Of a stretch of 64,000 nucleotides of DNA, positions 37,001-49,000 are shown piece by piece (within the stretch, counting starts at the first letter, position 1; every line of letters starts with the position of its first letter). The notes under the pieces are model-generated. The model was not told the origin of the DNA, made no database searches, and saw nothing but the letters and a program-made list of their open reading frames with translations. Source of the DNA: Parelaphostrongylus tenuis (lineage: Eukaryota > Nematoda > Chromadorea > Rhabditida > Metastrongylidae); NCBI GenBank assembly GCA_019055375.1, contig JAHQIW010005250.1:372001-436000 (forward strand). The letters are read 5' to 3'. A program made the translations under genes and the position numbers.

Positions 37001-40000
37001 CTAATAGGGTCCAAAACCATTCGACTATCAGTTAGTGATAAAGAAGGAGAGTTCGTGGTAATTCTCCATCAGTTGGATGTTGAGATGACGAAAAAAACAC
37101 CTAGAGGCCACCACACTCTCATCCATCATCCTATAAGGAACTCCAAAACAATATCGAAAGTTGAATAGTGAATGGGTAAAAATAGCAAGTTCGGCTGGTT
37201 TAAAACCGTCCGTTATCTCTCAACTAAAACTTAGTCCACCATCATGCCCCATTTTGACTTACTTATTAAGACTCATAAGTTGGTATATACTGATGATCTT
37301 GCGTCTACTGATCCATCAAAATTCAAATTTAGACCCATCATCAGCTGTGGACGGGCCAACGGATAGAATAACGTGGTTTTCAAACTTAATACTAGCTCAT
37401 ATAACAAATCACATTCCAGCCCATCTCACCAAAACTCAAATGTTCTTGGATCGTCTACGTAACGCGTCTCCCAACAACGCATACGTAATGGAATCGTTCG
37501 ACGTAACCGCCCTTCATACAAACGTGTCGAATGATTCCGCAATGCAAGCCATATACGAGCTTCTAACGGAACACGAAAGAACCACGAACATGTATAGCTT
37601 CTCCATTCGGCAGGTCATGGCTCTCTTAAAAGAGTGCCTAAGCTGCTCATTCTTTAGATGGTCTGGGAATTATTTTGCGCAGATCAGAGGGCTGGCAATG
37701 GGACAACGACTAGCTCCGACCCTTGCTATCGCTTTTATGTCTAAAGTAGAGGCACCAATATTCGATCTCCGGCCGTTACTCTACTGTAGGTATATAGATG
37801 ATTGTTTTGTCCTCTGCTCAACGCAAAAGGAGATGGACAAATGTTTTGAGTTGTTAGATAGCCAGTCAGAGTACATAACATTCACCCGTGAGAAATCTAA
37901 AGCAAATTGGCTGCCATTCTTGAACGTTCAAGTTAACCTCTCTAAGAACTCCTACAACACAAAGTGGTATCACAAACCAAGCAGCAAAAACATCCTGGTT
38001 CACTACCTATCTGCTCATCCCTCGCACACAAAATGCGCACTTATAAAAAACATGTTTCGAACAGCTGCTAATGTGTGCTAAGGAAAAGAACACTAGGTAG
38101 AGTCCCTGAGCTTGGCGCGAAAAATAGCCACCTCTAATGGCTACATCACGATAGGAGCATCTCGGGTTAAATTTAGAGGAAATTCGGCGCCCCTATACGG
38201 AAGGTCTAGCAAGGATAAAGTTCCATTCATCCTGCCTTTTATTTCTAAGGAAGTGAGTGCAGCCATTGAACGCTGCTCAAAAAGAGCACGTTTAGATAAT
38301 TCGGTAGCAGTAGTCGAGTTACCACCAAAAACACTAAAACGTCAATTAGTCCGCAACCGGCTGTATGATCGTCTCTGCGAAACCAACGACTGCAAAGTTT
38401 GCCCAAACGGCAGAGACGGCGACTGCATGAGGTCGGGTACAATTTACCTAATCTCTTGCGAGGCATGCAGGGATGAATATATCGGCGAAACGGGTAGACC
38501 ACTCTACATCCGCGTAAAAGAGCACCTAGCGGTAAAAAAACTCCAACCCCAAAACCCCACTAGGCACGCATAAGGAACAAAAGCATAAAGGAGCAGATTT
38601 TGACGTCAAATTCACGGTCCTTGCACAGGAATCAAAAACATCTACGCCTGAAACATTGGAAGCCTTCTAGATACATAACAAAGGCCCAAAAATGATCCGC
38701 AAAGAAGAGTGCTTTGTAATAACGCGTGACCTCGCACCATACCTCAGACTAATATTCCCGGCCTGAGCCAGGCACAGTCTCACATAAGCACAGATTCCAA
38801 GTGGCAGGTCCTCAATGATTAATTGAAAGACCTAAAACATCTAAGCGGTGAGTGTTTTTGAAATGAAGTTTTTCCTATGCGACCCAAAAATTTATTTTTT
38901 GCGTTTTCTGCTGGGGTTATGAAGGCCTTTAATTTTATAATTTGCGAATCAGTTTGACCTTTCCAGGCTCTGAAGATGGCGAGCCTTGCCGAAACATAAG
39001 CCACTACGACTGTTGTAACAATCATGCTGCACTATCAACTGTATTTTTATATGCTTCGCTCATATTCAATAAATAATAGCAAAAATACCTCGGAGCTGTT
39101 AAACAGAAGAAGATACTCATTTATTAACTTATTTTCAACAGAGTAATGAAGAGAAACCGCTTTGAAAAGTCAAATGAAAAATGGAGATGCAAAAGTGGCC
39201 AGAAATAGAAACAAGAAATATAAGAATGAAGTAGGAATGATCACGTGTCGCATCATCCAACCACGCAAGTCAGCTGAAAACGACTTAGGAACACCTCTGA
39301 AAGAGGAGTTTTTGCCTCGGGGGCTTGCGAGAATCGATCGCAGCCCCAGCGAAAATTCGCCTGCTTAGCCTCCCACCATCAATTGTCCGATAATACACTT
39401 GTCTCTAACCATTCTTACTCCTCCAAAAGTGACGTTTTTGAAAAAATGCCGAATGTACAGGTGTCCTTCAACCTCTCACAGTAGCATAGAAGTCATAGGT
39501 ATAAGCAGAAACTTGACTTGCTCACGGATCTCGATCAATATTGAATCCTGTAGTAATAGGTTGCCGGCTTGGATTGGGTGAATATCAACCGCTAATTTAT
39601 AGATAATCGTAATACAGTGAAGAGAAAGTATTTAACTTGCTACGAACTCAAAATGAGGCCTATGCTATGCAGCGAAATTGCCTATTGATTAATCACTTAT
39701 CGAGTGCGTCATCTTTTGCAAGATGATCTTCGGATGAATCGACCGGGATTATTAAACTCTCCAATTGTACCCTGAAACACATCAAAGTGGCCTTGCAAAT
39801 TCGCAATCGAAACTTCGTCTGAAATTTCAATGAAGAAAGTCAACGATAGGATCAGCGTTTAATGTACGTTTAGCCTCCTTTGGAACTTACTCATCCAATC
39901 ACTCTTTACCATGGATGCAACTCAGGTGATTGTATACACGTGCTTTTTGAAATCTTCCCGTATCTGTGAGCTCTTCGTCTGACATCGAAGCAGGTCACTC

Positions 40001-43000
40001 TTCTCTTGCCACTGCGTTCACTAACGTAAATATATTACTACATCAGTCGGGCATCGGATCTAATCATTTTGCTCTTCGATTTCTCTCCGTTCTAATTTTC
40101 GCACGACTTTTCCGAAAGCGACCTAGCGAAATTACGAAGAAAAACAATGCCAGCCTTTTCCGTGACCACAGAGTCTTTAACATTGATTAAAAAAAAGAAA
40201 TTAATCTCCTGACCTATTATATTGTCAGAACAACTGTTCTAGACCGTTAGGATCAGTGTGTAGGGTAGCACAGTTGTCGATGTAAGAACTAGTTGCAAGC
40301 TTATCATTCTAATATAACTGAAAAACAAGATAAATGGATAAAATCGAAGTCAATGAACAATTTTGGGACTGAAGTTTCATTTGATGTGGTTTTCAGATAC
40401 TTTATTGATTACTTTTCGTATTATTCACTTTTATTAATACCTCTTCTTTTCCATGGTAAATACGGTGTGAACTACATCCTCTACAATGCTGAGATACTAA
40501 CAAAACTCGGATGAACTCACTTCAAACCGGCGCTTCCCCATTCGAGAACTCAAGTTCAAGCCACTGTGCCAAGCAAGCCGTGGTATTATTTTTTTTTATA
40601 CCTGGCTCAACCATAGTGCTAAACAGTGTTCACCCGTCCTTGCTTTTATCTATGTCCACTGTGACATAAACACAGTGAGCAGATCTTTTAGTCAACATTG
40701 TTGATTGAATGCCAGTGGTTATCTTACGGCTACGACTATAAAATTTTTGCTATCTCGGTGCTACAGATGTATAAATCATCCGAGCCACTGAAATGGGCTC
40801 TATGAAGCACTTGGCGTTAGCACAAACTATTCAAACACACAAGCAAGTTGTTCTAGTGTTATTTGTGTGTGATACAAATTGCTAACAATCTTTAAGTGCC
40901 AGAAATACAATTCACTGCTGTAAAAATGTGTAGCAGATCTTTTCGCTTCATTGTTGTCGTCTTAAAGACAATTTAACCAATAGATCAAAACCCATTTTAC
41001 AAGGCTTTAGTTCATTTTAAATACTTCACATTCTCTTCTGCATAGGGTTAAAGGTTAAACTAGCATCTAAGCCAAACCATAGACTCTGTTGCTCCAGAGT
41101 TAGCAAACTCGTACCATACTGTCTAGGGAGATGAAGACATTGAGAAAATATCCATTAATATAAGAATAAGGAAAAGAAAAGTAAAGTAAGCTAGTGAAAT
41201 GAAAATGAAACAAGAGTCAAGATTAAGAAAAATGGGGATTATTAGATAACATGATAAGAGTAAGTTAAAATATTGGATTAATAAGCAAATTATTGTTACA
41301 TTTTTTTATTTACATGCTATATGACCCATGATCACATTCAATGTGCGAATCTTCCCTCGCACTCATTATGTCAAAGGTCCAAAGATCTGGCGCGTTGTTT
41401 GTTACATTGTTTCGATTGCTGCGTGAGGATTTCAACTTCAATACACTTAAGACATTTGAGCTGTGAGCAAAAATACGACCTGAGATATGAGTCGAACCCG
41501 CTTTTCATCCATACGGAAGGCGCATACTACCACTACACCATCGACGTACATGTGCGTCACCACTTATTCTTCAACATCTCTATGTTAGCAATCAGCCACC
41601 AACCTCCAACAGGTTTGGTCGAGTATGAACATCAGAAGGTTTAAGGATTTCGACTTCTTTATAAGTACAGAAAAAATGTTGCAAAAGTCGAATCTCTTGC
41701 AATCTTGGAGACGGCCAAGCTAAGGCATTCTAACGCAATTGTGTGAGACACCTGGCAAGGGATTCAAACCATTACATTGCTTCATGATAGCCTATATCAT
41801 TGTCAACTTCGTTAAGTAGCCGAATAGAAAGTAAAAAACGCTCACTAAAATAATAAATCGATTGCTCTTAAGTAGTGTTTTCTAGGCCACTTATGCATAC
41901 AGTCAGCTAGGCCTGATGAACTTGACGTCATGGCACATCCTTAGAGGATTGATCAGCAGAAGTGTTATTCTTGATTCTTAGTTCTTTACACCCAAGTGAA
42001 TATGGATTTTTTGCTCGTCAGTGAAAAATAATCCTGCTAATGGACGAGGAAGAAACCAAGTTTTGATTACTTCACAATCAGTGGTTTGTATATGTTAATC
42101 AACGTTTCTCAAATTTGCTAAGAAGCTTACCATTGCTGATGTTTATAATTTCTGGAATACTTGGTAGCCATTCTCACATGAGACAACACTTCTTCCTCAC
42201 TGACTTGCAACTGTCTCACATGGTGGTGGCCTGATTGCAGCCGAGCTTGATTCAAACTTAAAGCCGCTGAAAAATCAGTCTTATTTTATTGCGCTGAGTT
42301 GCATTCAAGGAATTCTACTAATAACAACATCACTTTTGTTCATAAAGAATGCTGAATTATTCCATCAGTACCAAGGTCAATCGCGAGAAGAAGAGGCGAA
42401 TGAAGAGTGTGCTGGAGCCCGCATAATCTCAGAAGACGGACCGTACAAGTATCCAAATAACCAAGTAAATATGTCAGGATTAATATATAGTCGCTCCTGG
42501 GATTCCTTACATCTCAAGTGGTTTTGAAATTACGTTCCCAAATGAAATTGTAAGTAAATATTTAATCATTATTCTATTCTAAATTCTATTTGAAACTCTG
42601 AACGCCAACGCGGTGGTCGCAAACGTTATACGCTACAAAACACCATCGATTCCTGCTGAATCAAATCCCATTTCCTTTTTGTTTCTCTCTCAAAAAATCA
42701 GCTTCGAGATAAAGAAGGTGAAAAAATACGCTTAATAGACTGTTTTTTTCTGAAATTAGAATTAGAAAGAATAGACAAAATGTGGTTCTCATCTTGATAG
42801 AACAAGAGGACTCGTCTCTTATGAGCAAAGAATTATAGATTTTAACACTTTCATTAGATTGAATAAAGTCCAATATGTGCTGATATATGAGCTCGTAAAC
42901 CTGATAGTCAACATTTTATCATCATCTTTAATGTCAAACAATAACAATATCACCCATGGCATCGACTGTTTTTAAAAGACCTCGCAGCAAACACTCAATA

Positions 43001-46000
43001 TAAATTTTCAAGAATATTTAAAGCCTTGCCCGAGATTGATACGCCAGGGTTATACACGCGTGTTTCGCAGATCTCGCCTCCCTCTTTTCTCGTCCGTAGC
43101 CCACCGCCCCATATTATTTTCTGCATTGTAGCAAGAAGGGAGGCCTATGCCGAGATCCATCGACTGAGGACTGGCGATGCCACATTGTTTTTGTACACTG
43201 GCCGTCACCACATACGCCTCCCTCCTTGCTACAGTGCAGGGCTTAATGTGGTGCGAAGTGCTAACGAGAGGGAGGGGAAGGGGTGAGGAGGGGTCGAGAC
43301 CCCCGAATCAGCGTGTATAACCTTGGCGTACCAACCTCGGGTAAGGCTTTAGACAAATTTCAAAATTTATATTGAATGTTTGCTGCGAGGTTTTTCAAAA
43401 ACAGTCGATGCCATGGAAAAAAACAGTGCCAATTCAGGCCTTAACATCTTCTACAAAACGTGAAGGTAGGTGATTTGCAAAAACTTCCGTTGCTGCTATC
43501 GTATTTTCTATGAGATTTGTAACTGACTTGTTGCAAAGTTTAAGTTGGCATCACTTTGAATGGCTTACTTGTAGTGCGAAGATTGAAAAAAAATGCAAAA
43601 CCCCTACACAATTTTTGAATGTCTGCAGAAATACTAACATTTTACGAAAGGTTTGCTTTTAATGGAAGTTCAAGTGATCAGCAAGACAAATTTTGTGGCG
43701 ACATTAGTATTTCAGTTCACGATTGAGTAATGATGGCAGCGCGAAAACAACTGCGAAAAAGCAGTAAAAATATTAGAATTTCGGAGTATTTGGTCTAGTA
43801 GTGGCTGTCAGAACTGGATTTATAAAGTGAAATCGCACCGACCAAACCTGTTAAAGTTTGGTGGCTGATACCTAACATAGAGATGTTGAAGAATGAGTGG
43901 TCGGGTAAATGTGCCTCGGCGGTGAAGTGGTAGAGCATGCATCCCCGCATAGGATAAAACGCGGGTTCGATTCCCAGCTGAGGCCGTGTTTTTGCCCACC
44001 ACTTAATTCTCTTAGGAGTGATTATGGCAGTTGCATGTGAACATACTTTCTCCTTTTATTTCACTCCTACTTTGCTTCCATGTCCATTCTCATTTGATCA
44101 AAATCTAGAACACTTCATTACTTTTGCTTCTTATCTGTATTTAATCTAAAACAATATTATTGAACAATGAAATACAATGATGACATGTCACCGAGTGGCC
44201 AATTGACGTAGCCGATTCGCAAGCGTCTTGGAAGAATCGAAGCTTCATGGAAGCAAAGTCTTGCCACTTCGCTTGAATCCGCGAGACGATCTAGTGACTA
44301 TAATGGATTCCAGCAATAATCATGTGCGACAACTATTCAACGTCCCAGTAAGAAGATAGGAAAGTGTGGCAAACAAGTTTTTAGTTTGCACAACAATGGT
44401 TTTCTCAAAAACATTCACCGTTTCCAAGACTGACTTTCTAATAGTCTTGAAATTTCCGATAATTCACAGATTTTCTTTTCTAAGCCATACCCAAAATTGT
44501 TATAATGCAATTCATTCGATCAGCTGGTGCTTCGGCAGTTTCGCCTTTCTCAGAACCTGGAAAGATCAGATTTCTCACAACCTAGCCAGCCAAACAACCC
44601 CATAACTTTAGCAGGAAAAGATTATCAAACCTAAATTTCAATCGAGTCAAGTGCAAAGCAACTTTTCCAACACTCGTCGCTTTTTAGTTTACTTCCACTG
44701 AGTTATCCACGTGGAGACCATCCGTGCAGAGATCACATGGATTGCTGACACACCTTTCACATCAAAATAACAGCCTTATACATTGGGTCATATCAAGAGC
44801 TATAGCAAAGCATTCCCACCTGTGATTCGTGTTTGAATTTATGAAGGTTATCCAGAAATCTTCAAAGATCTTACCCGGTGTGGTTTTATATGCGGCGAAG
44901 GTACTTCATGGTTCAAACTACTTTTCTATGTATATGTGCCCTATGCGAGTCTAATAGTGTGCTTAATTTAGCTTTGAACTTATCGACTAGGTAAACTTCC
45001 TTACATGCACAAAATAGCCTACCAATTTCAGCAGTGTACTTGTCGGCGTATACTTGACAAGATATCAAATAAACTATACCCGTACTGATGAAATGACCGT
45101 TTTCACCGCTAGGGCATATTATGCAGTATTGCGTTGTGCATAGACGATCATAAAAACGGTCATGGGCCAGCTGGTGTCTCGTTTTGTTGTTTTTTAGTCC
45201 ATCAATGATAGTTCAATGACTTTTGCTCTGACATTCTGGATTGCTGGGCAACGATGGTAACTATCACACCGAAATCTTCGCCGTTGCGTTTTTGTATTCT
45301 AAACGTACCTAGCGTAATATTCTGTTTGACTGTAAGTTTCTGAATAATGAGTGAATTGCTCAAAAAGAAATAAAAAGCTGAGTGCTCAGGAAAATTCATC
45401 ACGTCATTTATGTAATAAGTTTCTTTGCTGTAGTTATGATGTTATTGATTGAGAAAATTCCAAGTCAATTTGACCTTAGCACGTTCTGCAGGAGGCAAGA
45501 CTGCCAAAACGTCTGCGATTATTTTATTGTTGGAGCGTATTCATTGAATTCTACCAGCGATATCCTTACTTAAGCCTATTAACATAGATCATAAAGTTTA
45601 TTTCGGAGAAATTACTTAGATAGCGTTTTGACGTCTTCGTCTTCCTCAGAGTCGATTATTCATATCAATTGTCCACCGTGGTTTTCTCACGTAGTGGTCT
45701 ACGCCTTGGTCGTCGTTCGAGCTACATCTCTTCGGGTGAGACACGGTTAGGAGGAAGAACTTCTTGACGATGCCCTCTTACACATAACGGCTGTCCATAA
45801 CATAGCATTGTCTGTCCGTTGGTAGTTTTGTGTTTTTCATTACCAATCAATCCATTCTGGAGTAGCCGCTATCATTACTGTCTAATAAAGAGCGATGCCA
45901 CAATTTGTCCGAGGAAAATTGACTCGTTTCATTGCCTCCGAGGAAGACGAAGGCGGAATATGTTAGACGATTAAATTAGATTCTGTAAACTTCATGCTGA

Positions 46001-49000
46001 TGGCTTGATACTGTGGGGAACATCATACGTGAAATCATACGTGAAATTACAGTTTTTGCTCAAACATTTTTCCGATATTTGCACACCTATGTGAACACCT
46101 GCGCTGAAAAAAGTCAGTGGATGAAGATGCTCTTTATCAACCTTTTCAGAACTAAGTAAATTAAAAAGTGTGTCAAAAATAATGCACCGGTCTCTTTACG
46201 ATTTTCTCGGTACGCCCAGATTTTCACTGGACTTCTAGTAGCCTTTGGATAGCTGAAAAAGTTGCGACTCCATCATTACGCTAGGCTTCCAAGAAGGCTT
46301 TGTTGATGAGCTGAGCAAAGAAGAAAAAATACGTTCGCCCTTCGGTTCGGAGTGTGTAATCCGTTTCGCACTCGCATTTGCGTGGCTTTTTTCGCTGAGC
46401 AAAATTCTTGATACATCTCTTTTATCCCTAATTATTCTCAATCCTTTTGGGACAGCGTGTTCCCTGCTTCTTCAATGATTTTGAGTCATTCGACAGCTTA
46501 ATTCTTGACCGTGCTGCACTTCATTTCCAAAATGTGTTCCATTGCGCCGTAGCAGCAAAAATAAGGTTAAGTCAAACATTTGTCACGATTTTCGCTGGAC
46601 AGAGCTTTTCTTGTACATTTTCCTATCATTTGAAAGCTTTCCTCTAGAACTATGGCACGACTCGAAAGCTCAAAGAGCTCGTGTGGAGCAAGGTTAGAGG
46701 TGCAATGTGTCGCACGCAAGGTCCATGGCTCGATCTCGCTTTAGTGGGCCACCAAATCTTCTACTCCGCGGTCGGTAAATTACCAAATTTCTCTAGAAAG
46801 CTTAGTAACACGAACTTGACCCATTGGTAGAGCACTGCAAATCATTGTAAAGGCCAAATATGGCGTTGAATCTTCTCAAACGAAGCTAAAGTTGAAGATG
46901 AATGCAAGTCGCATCTCACAGGGATTAATCAAAATCGAGAAAATTATCCTTTTTCATTAAAAGATAAAAATAAACAGCTTTAATCTACAGAAAGATAGTA
47001 AATTTAGTACAAGACTTCTTCTTCTGTTCCGAAAACATTTTCAAAATTTGCTTTGACATTTCCATGCATCACGGTTACCTCTACACGCTTATTCGTCTTT
47101 GGTGCATATATGTCTCTTGTGTGAGGTCAAACTGTGAGAGTGAAACTTTTCTTTTGCACCTGTACCACCCTGTGAGGAGCTTTTGCAAAGCTGAATCCAA
47201 TTTCAGATCCAACAATATTTTTGCTCTCGCAAAGGTGCTAAACTTTTAATGGGAAGTCATCCACACTCTCTAGACGAGTTCACAACTCAAACCAAGTTGA
47301 AACGTAAGCTTCACCACACTATAAACGCTTTTGCAATGATCAAGTAGAGTATAGAAATCGCCGAGAATTGAACGGTCGAATGATCGTTAAGCGCCTAGGG
47401 TCAAAGTATTGTCCAACGATAAGAGTGAGATCCCGTCACCAAATATTTTGTGACTGATTGGCGATGCAAACGATGAAAAAATGTCCGTTTGCAATTTGTG
47501 TTACAAAAGCTTTGTACAGACTTAGAACAGTAGGATCTGAACGAGTCAACCGAAAAAAAAGAGTAGAGTAACCCCTACAAATATGAGAGGTTCTGAGCTA
47601 AAATACCTGTCCAGTCGTTTTTCTCTTTTCCAAAAAAATCAGTCTCACGTGATATGCCTCAAACATCGATCTCAGAGAACGCGATTGTATTAGACTGGTG
47701 CGAAAGTAAAGATGGTTCTGTGTCTTAAATAGTTAAATGGTTATAACTATAATCAAGCAGATCTTTATCAATCAAAATTGAAACCATGATAGATATCACA
47801 TTTTTGCCAGTAAGAAATAAGCCTACTTATTTTTATAGCTCAAAAATTGGTGCTTTGAGATTCTACGAACTTCTGTATGGCATCTTCTGTACCTCGAGAT
47901 CGAATGAAGCTTCAGTTCTGTTCACTAATTGTTTGGCGATGTTACAAACATAGATGTCGCGATAGGGTCAATATTATTGTCGAAAATTGGTTCGAAAGTA
48001 CTCGTCTTCCCTTCGTTACTGCCTGAAGAGTTAACGTCGATTAGTTGGTGCAAGAAGGATTTTGGCACGAACTCCAATGCCGTCGTGCACTGAAATAACT
48101 ACTTTTTCAGATCACTCTTGGATTCAATCGAAGTTTTCTCGCCTCCTGAAAAGTGATCTCTGTTGTGTTGTGAGTTTGTCAATCATTGAAACGCAATAGA
48201 TTATTTTCAGCAAGTTTTTTTTTCCAAAGTAAGAGCATGAGCGTGTGGAGAAAATTTCGAAGTATCAGAGACTATCCTGAATTTATCAGAAAGTCTACAC
48301 GTAATTCATGCCGCTTATTGATATTACAGCAAGTACAGACAACCTAACTGACAAGAAGTGCTCACCGAGTGCGAAAGTTATTTTCCTTTTGACTATTACG
48401 GCGCTCTATAGAGCCCTTTCTAAGAACCAAGTAATCCTTTGAAATCTTTGAGATTTCCTTTATCTAATTACTATTATCTGATAGTAAAAAATTTTTTTTG
48501 GCAAGAAACGCTTGAATGTGAAACAAAATTTTCATTTAGGCTGTTACAGCGCCAAAAACTAGCCATTTGAGAAAGATAATGCTCTACTCAAATTCACTTC
48601 TGAGCTATCGAATGAGTACCAAGACCTTTCACAGAAGCAAAAAGTACGCTTTTACCGGAGAGCTCAGACAGGGTGGAGATAACGGTAAAGCACTGCTAAA
48701 ACTTCTTAGCTCAATTCGTTTAACTTGTAAAGCATTCGATTTACCACGTGTGGATGTTTGGCTATGAAAGGGCCGTAGCTTTGTCATTACTTTTGCACCA
48801 GTCTCTTTTTTTACCCTTCCATAACTTTGAATAGCGAACGACCACAGAATGATCGTCTTTACATTTTCGTGCAACACGCCGTGTAGTCTGAAGAGGATTA
48901 GCTCTGATGATTGCATTCAGTTGGTTGGTAACCAGTTTTTTAAAAATGTATTCTTGAAGTGGCAAGTTGTTTTGCTGCTTTTCGACCTTTTTTGGAGTCT

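Larger units (their letters stand above)
36100..39050 (+). mobile_element. Penelope-like element, nearly full length (RT plus GIY-YIG)
   Basis: The N-terminal part is frameshifted (36114-36490). The RT core follows with SFDVTALHTNV (motif A, about 37495), GLAMGQRLAPTLA (motif B, about 37690) and YIDD at 37791-37802. The linker and endonuclease follow with CKVCPN, GTIYLISCEAC and YIGETGRPLYIRVKEH at 38390-38525, then EAF, KEECFVITRDLAPYLRLIF and a stop near 38764. A 3' tail to about 39050 carries a hammerhead-like core. Breaks: frame change near 37165, stop and frame change near 38085, frameshift near 38555, TGG to TAG near 38669. It is the best preserved mobile element here, lying in gene 3 intron 1 antisense to the gene. 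Confidence 0.9.

Noticed and set aside
43905..43985. tRNA gene (possible Cys anticodon)
   Set aside because: T-stem mismatches, C in place of the invariant U33, and the sequence is part of a repeat family.
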